From: Apostichopus californicus
Taxonomy: Eukaryota > Echinodermata > Holothuroidea > Aspidochirotida > Stichopodidae
Direction of reading: 5' to 3'
Assembly (NCBI GenBank): GCA_020650975.1
Contig: JAIPMN010010293.1
Coordinates: 1-29,672 of the forward strand
Length of the DNA stretch: 29,672 nt
Of this stretch, positions 21,001 through 25,330 are shown one piece after another. Both the position numbers and the translations under genes were made by a program. Under the pieces are notes generated by a model, which saw only the letters and a list, made by a program, of their open reading frames with translations, was not told the DNA's origin and did not search any database. Position 1 is the first letter of the stretch, and every line of letters begins with the position of its first letter.

Positions 21001-22283
21001 AAAATTCTAAATACTGAAGAAAAAGGCCAAGAGATCAGTCACTTTAAACGCAACAACGATGTAAGACAGCAATGGTATATACTTACAGAGTACTGGTAAA
21101 GTGTGACAGCGTTTCATATTTTCAATAGGCAAATTGTCAACATCCACAGTAACTGAGACAACAGTGACATTATCTTTTCGATAGTGAATATACATGTCAT
21201 GACCTGAGGAACTTAAAATGAATGGTTATTTATCAGATTTATCAACCAGGAAGCCAAACTTTAGATAAAGTTTATGTATGCTTCAGTTAACCATTCATAA
21301 ATATGCTAGAGAGATCAAATCAGATATGAAAGACTTCAAGTACTACAGACACCTAGCTAATTTGCACCATATTCAGTACATTTGTTGTGTGTGATAATCT
21401 CAATCAAACTCTGTTGAAATTTTTCATGAAACTCCTTTCGTTCCCAAGATATATTTTGGATAAATCTGGGAAACTCATCAAATATGTGAAAACTATGACA
21501 TGGAGTGTTGTGCTCATCAAAATTCCTTATTTTAGCCCTTAATAAGTTAACCCTTAATTACAAGCCCACATATATCACTTGAATAATGTGATGTTCATAT
21601 TTCAAAGAAGACAAACTTTTTTTTTTATTAAATTGCCTTAGGCCCACAAAACTGTGTTCAGTGTTCTTGAAACAAAGTTTGTAAACAACAAAAGGAATAC
21701 CATAACAGAAAATTAGGCAGTTATTCCCTTTACATCATGAATGTGCATAATTAGCTAATTATGTTTATTCATAAATGAAACTAGAATTCAGAAAAGACTA
21801 GTAAACTGGTCAATCTTTAATGGATTTTTTGATGGGAGTTGAAGCTATTTTCATATGATTTCTAATGCTTATTAGAGTGATGAGGACAATGTTGTTCACA
21901 GTATCCATAGCCCTTGAGCATATCAAGTCTAAGAATGACATCACGTAGTCATTACACCTTGCTTCTTCAACATTTTCAAAATCTTCTTTATTACTGTGTG
22001 TATTTTTTTATCATCTTTAGCAGAAGATGTGTTTGTCATTTGGGAGATGAAATATCAATTTAGAAGTTCAGATACTGATTATAGCAATGTTCAGCTTCCC
22101 ACCCACCCAACCTCCCCCCCCCCCCCCACATATCACAATACAAAACCACAGGAATACATTGTAACCTATTACCTCTTTCACAATACTGTTAAGTTCACTT
22201 TCAAATCCTCCGAGGGTGTTCGAAGAACTTCTTTTTGATCCCATGTTCTCACCAGCAGAAATAATAATGAGATCAAGATGTAT
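1..22283 (-). CDS. ARMC9: ARMC9: LisH and armadillo-repeat ciliary protein (multi-exon gene; 3' end uncertain, may run off the left edge)
   Basis: Known role of the family: ARMC9 sits at the basal body and daughter centriole, works in the Joubert-syndrome-linked module of the ciliary base, and affects cilium stability and Hedgehog signalling. Seen here: nineteen exons between 22244 and 5037 join in consistent phase into 631 residues. A LisH motif lies at about residues 17-49 ([18 protein letters not shown]), followed by a conserved block with [20 protein letters not shown] (about 141-160), a coiled segment ending RRYNKIQ (about 237-243), armadillo-type helices at about 340-580 (for example [17 protein letters not shown] and [13 protein letters not shown]), an acidic stretch ([13 protein letters not shown]) and [11 protein letters not shown] at the end of the conserved part. 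These match human ARMC9 as I remember it, at similar spacing. Downstream exons encode a Ser/Arg/Gly-rich tail that is hard to delimit. The gene is divergent from PPIH and probably shares its promoter. The identification is secure; the 5' UTR exon and the 3' end are not. Confidence 0.95.
95..925. other. Presumed intron of the ARMC9 tail: no gene seen
   Basis: Apart from the minisatellite, the stretch has a short internal duplication (the motif CATTTTGCATT near 711 and 783) and an AT-rich plus-strand open frame (525-881) without homology or splice logic. Confidence 0.5.
342..470. repeat. Minisatellite, 21-bp unit, about six copies
   Basis: The core AAGGAATTACAGGAAAT recurs with starts at 364, 385, 406, 427 and 448, exactly 21 bp apart, with a diverged copy just before. 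Because 21 is a multiple of three, the minus strand shows an open but meaningless repeating frame. It lies in a presumed intron left of exon 926-963. Confidence 0.9.
926..963 (-). CDS. Possible ARMC9 tail exon (isoform b)
   Basis: The exon is 38 nt with acceptor TTTCCTAG| and donor GGG|GTAAGT. In phase with the exon at 1557-1638 it reads [13 protein letters not shown]. It also matches the phase of the open segment at 1-94, which supports the gene continuing to the left. An unrelated downstream gene is possible. Confidence 0.45.
1193..1198 (-). terminator. Candidate polyadenylation signal AATAAA
   Basis: AATAAA on the minus strand lies about 175 nt past the TGA of the possible terminal exon. 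It is only meaningful if isoform a is real, since the hexamer is common in AT-rich DNA. Confidence 0.3.
1373..1416 (-). CDS. Possible ARMC9 terminal exon (isoform a)
   Basis: After acceptor GGTTTTAG the exon, joined in phase to the previous one, reads [14 protein letters not shown] and stops at TGA (1375-1373). An AATAAA signal on the minus strand at 1198-1193 could end the transcript about 180 nt downstream. It competes with the exon at 926-963. Confidence 0.4.
1557..1638 (-). CDS. ARMC9: Probable ARMC9 C-terminal exon (Ser/Arg/Gly-rich)
   Basis: The exon is 82 nt with acceptor TTGGCAG| and donor GCAA|GTAAGG. It encodes [20 protein letters not shown] then HSRLGSA, comparable in composition and position to the QASRPGSTASSTRGLPSSQS end of human ARMC9. 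The acceptor is a NAGNAG (CAGCAG), so the first Gln may be optional. Confidence 0.65.
2058..2100 (-). CDS. ARMC9: Probable ARMC9 tail exon
   Basis: The exon is 43 nt with acceptor TTTTTCAG| and donor GAG|GTACAT. Taking two bases from the previous exon it reads [15 protein letters not shown]. Phase agrees on both sides. Confidence 0.55.
2504..2556 (-). CDS. ARMC9: Probable ARMC9 tail exon
   Basis: The exon is 53 nt with borders TCTACAG| and AAGG|GTAAGT, phase 0 in and 2 out. It encodes [17 protein letters not shown], a Ser/Arg/Gln-rich disordered sequence like the ARMC9 tail. It is supported by splice sites and by phase agreement with both neighbours, not by clear homology. Confidence 0.6.
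3256..3282 (-). repeat. G-quadruplex-capable tract (G-rich on the ARMC9 RNA strand)
   Basis: On the minus strand this reads as five or more GGG runs separated by single bases (GGGAGGGTGGGAGGGAGGG). That is the tightest class of G-quadruplex motif, and it would be present in the ARMC9 intron RNA. Confidence 0.7.
4117..4155 (-). CDS. Possible ARMC9 tail exon (tentative)
   Basis: This is a 39-nt, phase 0 to 0 candidate encoding [13 protein letters not shown], with a good donor (CGTCAG|GTAGAA) and a mediocre acceptor (TTGCGCAG). It would fit the phase between exon 19 and the exon at 2504-2556, and lies in a minus-strand frame open well beyond both ends. There is no homology support. Confidence 0.2.
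5037..5147 (-). CDS. ARMC9: ARMC9 coding exon 19 (end of conserved region)
   Basis: The exon is 111 nt, phase 0 to 0. It encodes [20 protein letters not shown] then [17 protein letters not shown], against IMEADLDKDELIQP and [15 protein letters not shown] in the human protein. The donor is GGG|GTGAGC. A second, 3'-truncated copy of this exon lies just upstream in the gene at 5251-5345. Confidence 0.95.
5061..5460. repeat. Tandem duplication, unit about 190 bp, containing most of ARMC9 exon 19
   Basis: The unit at 5061-5250 is repeated from 5251. Both copies open with TTTCTCTCC, share an identical run of about 70 bp across the exon and acceptor, and end near an AAGCAACA...AAATAAAA stretch. The second copy carries insertions (a poly-C run and a GA-rich run). 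Confidence 0.92.
5251..5345 (-). pseudogene. Truncated tandem copy of ARMC9 coding exon 19
   Basis: The acceptor and the first roughly 70 coding bases match exon 19 base for base ([20 protein letters not shown], then RAG). The duplication breakpoint falls inside the exon, so the part encoding LLTTEYLG and the native donor are missing and a G-rich run follows. Read through, the frame continues into intron and stops after about 25 more codons. A weak cryptic donor (GCAGG|GTGGGG) exists. Without a good donor it is probably skipped, or used as an alternative last exon. Confidence 0.8.
5629..5678 (-). CDS. ARMC9: ARMC9 coding exon 18 (acidic stretch)
   Basis: The exon is 50 nt. It encodes [17 protein letters not shown], the counterpart of the acidic SDDDEDEDDEED run of human ARMC9. 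The borders are CTCTCAG| and GAG|GTTTGT. Confidence 0.92.
5711..6203. repeat. Tandem duplication, unit 247 bp, in an ARMC9 intron
   Basis: The sequence starting AATTCAAATTATATGG at 5711 begins again at 5958 and runs nearly base for base to about 6190, with only a few substitutions. This implies a recent event. It is entirely intronic, between exons 17 and 18. Confidence 0.95.
6401..6491 (-). CDS. ARMC9: ARMC9 coding exon 17
   Basis: The exon is 91 nt. It encodes [20 protein letters not shown] then [10 protein letters not shown], against [20 protein letters not shown] and [10 protein letters not shown] in human ARMC9. The donor is TCAG|GTGAGG. Confidence 0.96.
6511..6857. repeat. Older tandem duplication, unit about 174 bp, in an ARMC9 intron
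   Basis: GGAAATAGTAAAC at 6511 recurs at 6685. Both units then have an ATACATA/ACACAGTCA stretch, a CAAACATACA-like run, a GTC(G/A)GCTTTTC block, an AAGAGAACT...AAAGGTGAA block and AACT(G/A)AGATTT. Divergence is clearly higher than in the 247-bp duplication. Confidence 0.8.
6923..6997 (-). CDS. ARMC9: ARMC9 coding exon 16
   Basis: The exon is 75 nt, phase 0 to 0. It encodes [20 protein letters not shown] then EARAM, very close to [24 protein letters not shown] in vertebrates (quoted in part). The borders are CTCTCAG| and ATG|GTAAGC. Confidence 0.96.
7527..7603 (-). CDS. ARMC9: ARMC9 coding exon 15
   Basis: The exon is 77 nt. It encodes [20 protein letters not shown] then HEDQE, against [16 protein letters not shown] in human ARMC9. 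The borders are TTTGACAG| and GAG|GTATAT. Confidence 0.95.
8537..8676 (-). CDS. ARMC9: ARMC9 coding exon 14 (armadillo helices)
   Basis: The exon is 140 nt. It encodes [20 protein letters not shown], then [20 protein letters not shown]. The [17 protein letters not shown] stretch is identical to the human sequence as I remember it. The borders are GTAAACAG| and CAAG|GTAACC. Confidence 0.96.
9547..9670 (-). CDS. ARMC9: ARMC9 coding exon 13
   Basis: The exon is 124 nt. It encodes [20 protein letters not shown] then [17 protein letters not shown], matching GRLYLAQ and IITRENVLGALQKFSLR in the vertebrate armadillo region. The donor is AAA|GTAAGC. Confidence 0.95.
10043..10133 (-). CDS. ARMC9: ARMC9 coding exon 12
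   Basis: The exon is 91 nt and ends in phase 1. It encodes [20 protein letters not shown] then [10 protein letters not shown]; human ARMC9 has SVLQLLHSKSDVVRQYMARL and INAFASLAEG. The borders are CATCACAG| and GTTG|GTACGT. Confidence 0.95.
10795..10893 (-). CDS. ARMC9: ARMC9 coding exon 11
   Basis: The exon is 99 nt, phase 0 to 0. It encodes [20 protein letters not shown] then HDLLGC..., against [20 protein letters not shown] and NDLLDC in the human protein. The borders are ACTCCAG| and AGG|GTAAGT. Confidence 0.95.
11535..11857. mobile_element. hAT-like MITE remnant in ARMC9 intron
   Basis: The ends are imperfect inverted repeats, CAAGGGTTCCCTAA at the left and, on the other strand from the right end, CAGGGTTTCCCTAA, of the CAGGG-TTCCC type common in hAT elements. 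The subterminal parts carry repeated GGGGTTC(G/A)TG motifs. No coding capacity and no clean 8-bp target duplication were seen. Confidence 0.6.
11877..11907 (-). pseudogene. Degraded copy of the 3' end of ARMC9 exon 10 with donor
   Basis: CTTACCCATCTCAA and a following GAAGG(A/G)..TAAA part recur here and at 11963 in the same order. On the minus strand the copy reads about LPALRW followed by GTAAGG, against LLLQALRW and GTAAGG in the real exon. No acceptor was seen, so it is not a usable exon. Confidence 0.6.
11968..12073 (-). CDS. ARMC9: ARMC9 coding exon 10
   Basis: The exon is 106 nt. With the AG carried from exon 9 it encodes [20 protein letters not shown] then [12 protein letters not shown], matching [19 protein letters not shown] and LLQALRW of human ARMC9. 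The donor is TGG|GTAAGG. A degraded copy of its 3' end plus donor lies about 86 bp farther along at 11877-11907. Confidence 0.95.
13155..13613 (+). other. Unidentified 152-codon open frame without ATG near its start
   Basis: A stop-to-stop frame runs from after TGA (13152-13154) to TAA (13611-13613). It contains segments such as [20 protein letters not shown] and [20 protein letters not shown], with no repeats and a protein-like mix of W, C, F and charged residues. A second frame (13546-13791) overlaps its end, as after a frameshift. I do not recognise a family; a transposase or other element remnant is possible, and chance cannot be excluded. Confidence 0.3.
15384..15610. repeat. Decayed dispersed repeat fragment
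   Basis: The segment has TTTATAGAGCGCAACA and ATGCGCTTTACAAA, followed by an interrupted plus-strand frame with [17 protein letters not shown]. This resembles, from memory, repeats spread through marine invertebrate genomes that carry a GCGCTTTACA motif. The family was not named. Confidence 0.4.
15890..15927 (-). CDS. ARMC9: ARMC9 coding exon 9 (38 nt)
   Basis: This short exon encodes [12 protein letters not shown] and ends two bases into a codon (AG|GTATGA). It corresponds to the human ASTMLRASLAP stretch. The phase fits both neighbours, although the next exon is about 3.8 kb away. Confidence 0.85.
16382..16633 (-). mobile_element. tRNA-derived SINE
   Basis: The minus-strand 5' end starts GGGAGTGTTAGCTCAATGG (A-box-like) and continues to GTTCGAGTCACTCCC (B-box-like plus the 3' acceptor strand). 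The first and last seven bases pair as in a tRNA, but the D and T stems are broken. About 150 bp of unrelated body follow, then a tail of ATAC repeats ending at 16382. This head-body-tail order is that of a tRNA-derived SINE, transcribed in the same direction as ARMC9. Confidence 0.75.
16689..16775 (-). CDS. ARMC9: ARMC9 coding exon 8
   Basis: The exon is 87 nt, phase 0 to 0. It encodes [20 protein letters not shown] then SVDVTRPPT, against [20 protein letters not shown] and SVDFTRPGT in human ARMC9. The borders are TTTCAG| and ACA|GTGAGT. Confidence 0.95.
16851..16876. repeat. (ATTT)n microsatellite
   Basis: About six tandem ATTT units. Close by, GGGAAGTCTTCCA (about 16901) and TGGAAGACTCCC (about 16937) form an imperfect inverted repeat, perhaps part of a decayed element. 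Confidence 0.85.
17444..17518 (-). CDS. ARMC9: ARMC9 coding exon 7
   Basis: The exon is 75 nt, phase 0 to 0, with borders TTTTTCAG| and CAG|GTAAGT. It encodes [18 protein letters not shown] then SCISGNQ; human ARMC9 has [19 protein letters not shown] at this place. Confidence 0.95.
17809..17900 (-). CDS. ARMC9: ARMC9 coding exon 6 (coiled segment)
   Basis: The exon is 92 nt with acceptor CTCTTTTAG and donor CAA|GTAAGT. It encodes [20 protein letters not shown] then [10 protein letters not shown], matching LVEAERKSVTYLKRYNKIQ of the vertebrate protein. Only this frame is open, so the exon must receive one base from the previous exon. Confidence 0.93.
18413..18428 (-). CDS. ARMC9: ARMC9 coding exon 5 (16-nt microexon)
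   Basis: Exons 4 and 6 cannot be joined directly: exon 4 ends in phase 0, but exon 6 needs one extra base to stay open. In the intron between them a strong acceptor (TTCTCACAG) and a near-perfect donor (GTAAGTATT) frame exactly 16 nt, which supplies the missing phase and adds QDINS plus a split Lys codon. With it, the stretch between EIY/TIY and the AER(R/K) motif is 20 residues, the same as I count in human ARMC9. Confidence 0.75.
18647..18895 (-). CDS. ARMC9: ARMC9 coding exon 4 (most conserved block)
   Basis: The exon is 249 nt and encodes [40 protein letters not shown] and KELFAENW through EKFLAL to FEIY. It is almost residue-for-residue the [23 protein letters not shown] block of vertebrate ARMC9. 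The donor is TAC|GTATCC; its first seven bases resemble a U12-type 5' splice site, though the next two do not. The phase at the end is 0. Confidence 0.95.
19150..19397 (+). mobile_element. 5'-truncated non-LTR retrotransposon 3' end
   Basis: A broken plus-strand frame reads [20 protein letters not shown], a stop, then [16 protein letters not shown]. This is the typical end of reverse-transcriptase ORFs of CR1/L2/Jockey-type LINEs (F..SG..LSNKL...STFK..LKTHLF). It is followed by TGTAAAGCGCCTTGAGCAGT and an ATT-rich tail. The piece is a dead fragment in an ARMC9 intron. Confidence 0.8.
19545..19721 (-). CDS. ARMC9: ARMC9 coding exon 3
   Basis: The exon is 177 nt, phase 0 to 0. It encodes [20 protein letters not shown], then [18 protein letters not shown], paralleling [20 protein letters not shown] and KLEFYLHIHFAIYLLKY in human ARMC9. 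The borders are ACACAG| and AAG|GTAAAA. Confidence 0.95.
19955..20325 (+). repeat. Tandem repeat, unit 189 bp, with hammerhead-like motif
   Basis: Two units (19955-20143 and 20144 to about 20325) share ATCTGTGTCTCTCTTAATGT, a CTGAAGA(A/T)GA(C/T)CCC...TAGGAT block and CTTTTTGCAGTAGATAAGCA. The CTGAAGA plus small hairpin plus GGAA/ATAT order recalls decayed hammerhead ribozyme cores found in Penelope-like elements and metazoan retrozymes, which also form tandem units of this size. The catalytic GAAA box is not intact. Confidence 0.55.
20891..21013 (-). CDS. ARMC9: ARMC9 coding exon 2 (LisH core)
   Basis: The exon is 123 nt, phase 0 to 0, with acceptor TTCTTCAG and donor CAG|GTGATC. It encodes [18 protein letters not shown] and the linker up to WDKNKADMQ. 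The Y-L-x-x-x-G-Y-x-x-T-x-x-x-F pattern is the LisH dimerisation motif. Confidence 0.93.
21014..22172 (-). other. ARMC9 intron, no gene seen
   Basis: AT-rich intron between coding exons 1 and 2. It has a poly-C tract at about 22113-22128 next to the donor side. The minus-strand frame at 21007-21195 is the intronic extension of exon 2 and is not supported. Confidence 0.6.
22173..22283 (-). CDS. ARMC9: ARMC9 coding exon 1 (start codon; beginning of LisH)
   Basis: An acceptor (TTACAG) precedes 39 nt of 5' UTR, then ATG at 22244-22242 and 24 codons reading MGSKRSSS...[11 protein letters not shown], closed by donor GAG|GTAATA. The end matches the ESEL..LVKE start of vertebrate ARMC9. The acceptor means an upstream non-coding exon must exist. 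No in-frame stop separates the acceptor from the ATG, so a slightly longer N terminus is not excluded. Confidence 0.85.
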
Positions 22284-22864
22284 CTGTAAGAAGAGAAGAA
22301 CATGAAAAAAAGGGAAACTTTTTCAAGGATAAATAATATGTAGGACTACACAAGGAGTGGGTAGGATGCGGGTTGGTTGTCCTAACTCAGCTTTATACTA
22401 ATTTAACAATGCCTTATCTTTCCTAGCTTCTCAAAGTTATGCTTTCAGGAAGTGCTGGGAATGGCCTAAAACACTGCTGCTGTGATCAACCTGTTTCTTA
22501 ACCTCATTCAGACCCCAGGTAATAGTTATATAATGCCACATGAAACTTAGAACTGAACTGTGCGGCATAAATGTTATATATATTTAAAATTGCACAAAGC
22601 TCCAGGCCTTTAATGGTGTAGTGTAGCTCTTGGTAACCACAACTTCATCATATCGCAACTAATATCATGGACAAACTAAATTGTCTTGTATCGAAAAGTG
22701 TCTGCACATGGAAAGTTTATCTGTGTATTCCATAACAGACTACAGAATTGTCAAAATGCTAAAAATTTCTGACTCATGTAGACACATTTAATATAATATT
22801 TTGCTTTTGATAGTAAAAATTAATTCTTTATTTAGAATCTCATATATATATAAATTGGCCGTGG

Positions 22865-23082
22865 CTATTCTTACGACTAGTTTTAACAATTATCTATAAA
22901 CTATTCTTACGACATCGGCGAATTCATGCGCAGGAAAGTAAATAAAGCAACTGCGTGTGTAGTAGGGGTAACCCTAACACTAACCTTAAACCCTAACCCT
23001 AATCCTAACCCTAACCCTAACCCTAACCGGAAATTATTGTTACTCATGGTCGTAAGAATAGTACTCCTGGTTGTAAAAATAG
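22865..23082. repeat. Telomere-repeat island framed by nested inverted repeats
   Basis: At the left CTATTCTTACGAC occurs twice (22865-22877, 22901-22913). At the right its reverse complement occurs at 23049-23061 and, with two changes, at 23070-23082. The telomeric tract lies in the middle. Confidence 0.85.
22967..23029. repeat. Interstitial telomeric repeat (CCCTAA/TTAGGG)n
   Basis: About ten units of CCCTAA, the right half near perfect and the left half degenerate (CACTAA, CCTTAAA), between 22967 and 23029. TTAGGG is the telomere repeat of deuterostomes and many other animals. Both strands are open here only because the hexamer lacks stops. Confidence 0.95.
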
Positions 23083-24040
23083 CAACTGCATTTTGCATGC
23101 TTATTTTTCTCTCATCATTGAAAACCAGTGTAGGCAACCCTGTTATCTGAAAGATCATATATGAGCACTAGCATGTCTTTTAAGTTAGTTAAAAAAGCAC
23201 TAGGTCTACCGCAATGCTCATTTTTTCCCAACGATAACTATCCTAGTTCTACTACTAGTAGGCCTAACCTAGTACTAGTATTGCTTGATGCTTCTTTACC
23301 TGATGATTGGTTAACTTAAACATAAGCAAGAGTGCTATCATTATTTAACAAAAGATGATCAGGTTACCAAGCACAAGTATAGAAATGCATATTTAAGCAG
23401 CTGTCAGTTACATTAGCAACAGCACGTACCCTTAATTTTTGTCACTGATTACGTAAATACTAAAGGAAGGCTCTCAGAGTCAGAGTCCTATCATTTATTA
23501 TACTGTATTTCTCCTGTTAGTGTTAGCCTAGGCCTACTTCCAATGAATTAAAATTTAAATGTTGCTTTGATTTGTCACAAGTAGAATGTTAGCTCTGGTT
23601 CGGGCCCTTGTATTAATTGGGTAGTTGGAAGGTTTCACCTCACCACTATTATATTAGCTAGTAAGTTGTTACACTACAGTTAGCTTCCTCAGGTTAATAT
23701 TAATTAAAGCACACTTTTGGCTGCACTGTGAAGCCTAGCTGAGTGGCTAGGCTGCTGTACAGTAGGCCTAGGCCTACATCGCAACACCACACTTGATCAA
23801 CGTGAGGAAATGCAACCTATGCGAGGTTTTTTTTCTTCATTTAATTGCCCCATTGAGTTGAGCAATGAGCGACAATTAAATTTATTGTGTCTAGGAGGAG
23901 GAGGATACACCTTCGTGCTGTCTGAAACCTACTTTATCATAACGTTAGGCTAACGAATCAAACGAGAAGAAAAATTACGATGTCTTACATCAGCTTTACT
24001 TATCCTTAACAAATACGTTATTGAAAGATGAAAGAACTAC

Positions 24041-24180
24041 CTTTCATTAACAATTCACTCGATCTGAAAATCCCCAAATTAGACTTCCTTACATTTCGAT
24101 TCAAGGTTATTTCTGTGGTGTTAGGATTTTGTAATTTGTAGTCAATGAAAACATTTCGTCTGCAACCGAGCGATTGATCT
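24041..24180 (-). other. Candidate non-coding first exon (5' UTR) of ARMC9
   Basis: The first coding exon begins with an acceptor, so an upstream exon is required. The minus strand has a good donor here (GAAAG|GTAGTT, exon edge at 24041), placed just inside the candidate shared promoter. The outer edge is a guess. Confidence 0.3.
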
Positions 24181-24194
24181 TCCTTCTAACAGTT

Positions 24195-24300
24195 CATCTG
24201 ATTGGTAAATTTACACAATTCTGCTATATGTCAGCCAATAAAAAGTAACGATATGAAATGTTATATTATGATGTCCCGGAAGTAAATGAGATGCGCGAGG
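24195..24300. promoter_or_regulatory. Candidate bidirectional promoter between ARMC9 and PPIH
   Basis: Within about 85 bp there is an inverted CCAAT box (ATTGG, 24201-24205), a direct CCAAT box (24235-24239) and a consensus ETS/GABP site CCGGAAGT (24276-24283). This is the usual makeup of TATA-less housekeeping promoters that fire both ways. It sits between the divergent first coding exons and next to a plausible ARMC9 donor. No transcription start was identified directly. Confidence 0.5.
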
Positions 24301-25245
24301 GCATATGAACTTTGAATATTATTCTCCATGCGTTTGATCTGAAGAGTCATTAGTTCATAACTTATATTTAGTCGGTAATCTTCCAGCCAACTATAAGGTT
24401 AATATAATATACTTGTATGTAGTAGATACTAAGTTATTAATTGATCAAAACATTTATAGGCCTTAGGAATAAAGAAAATCGTGTCCGTTCCTCTGTCACT
24501 GTATCAGTAGGTTCTCGTACGTAGGCCAAGCATAAGCGTAACTTAGGCTAGGCCTACGGCTACAGTGCAATTTGGACCTACTGTGTGCCTACTGGCACTA
24601 GTGTAACTTGTAAGAACTTGTTTGGGTGGTTTGAATAGTCATTAGTTCTAGTAGGTCTAGGCCTAGCTCAAAATAGAACTTAACAAGATTATGAAATAAC
24701 GAATTAAGGATAGCTGCCTATAAAAAGTACTTGTAAGCCTAACCTAGGATGGATTCCCAGTTAACTTTGAGTTGAAATTTTTAATTGGAAGCCACCCGAT
24801 GTGTAAGTCGTAATCCATAACTTAAGCCCTTGTGGGTTTCTCCCACATTTGTGGTCGCTTAAGGGTCGTAAAAATAACTGCTGATTATTGGCCTATTCAG
24901 TCAAAACATCTTGCACATTCATAGAGGGATGAACAAATTGGGACCTGAATTAACCTAGGGCCACCAAATATACTAGGAAGCCTTGGGTCCAACTGTTAGG
25001 ACTATAGTACGCTATTGGACTAAGAATGATAGTATAAAGGCCTACCAGTACCATATTCCCTTCCACAACAAGAACGTGTGGTATGCAAAGCATCAATCAG
25101 TTTTTCAGTCAACATTTCAGCAAATCGGGAGAAAATATAGTCACATTTGTTTGTGACAGGATTTGAACTGTAAAATGTATGGTTAAACATATAAACTAAG
25201 AATCTTTACTTTGAAAAAAAATTTTTTTTTGCTGATTTCTTTCAG
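24301..25245 (+). other. PPIH 5' region: unlocated 5' UTR exon and first intron
   Basis: The 5' UTR exon of PPIH must lie here. Weak donor candidates are ATAAG|GTTAAT near 24398 and GATGT|GTAAGT near 24801. Neither can be chosen from sequence alone. The rest has no open frame of note. Confidence 0.4.
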
Positions 25246-25330
25246 ATTTGAAGTGCATCATTCAACCATGTCAAGCATCACACATTCTGACAACCCTATT
25301 GTCTTCTTTGACATATCAGTCGCTGGTCAG
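25246..25330 (+). CDS. PPIH: PPIH exon with start codon
   Basis: Acceptor TTTCTTTCAG, 22 nt of 5' UTR, ATG at 25268, then [21 protein letters not shown] and donor CAG|GTGAGT. Human PPIH has NPVVFFDVSIGGQ here. The frame is open back to the acceptor without another ATG within the exon. Confidence 0.93.

Larger units (their letters stand above)
23259..24665. repeat. Cluster of TAGGCCTA palindromes around the shared promoter
   Basis: Exact TAGGCCTA copies start at 23259, 23529, 23763, 23769, 24549 and 24658, with many one-off variants (CTAGGCTA, TAGGCCTT, CCTAACCTAG) between them and a further GGCCTAC near 25040. I saw no exact copies elsewhere in the window. Confidence 0.75.

Noticed and set aside
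21007..21195. Extra N-terminal exon sequence upstream of exon 2
   Set aside because: It would require ignoring the strong acceptor TTCTTCAG at 21014, and the LisH continuity with 22173-22244 is exact.
22907..23158. Open frames on both strands over the telomeric tract
   Set aside because: They are a by-product of the CCCTAA repeat, which has no stop codons in these frames (NPNPNP / GLGLGL).
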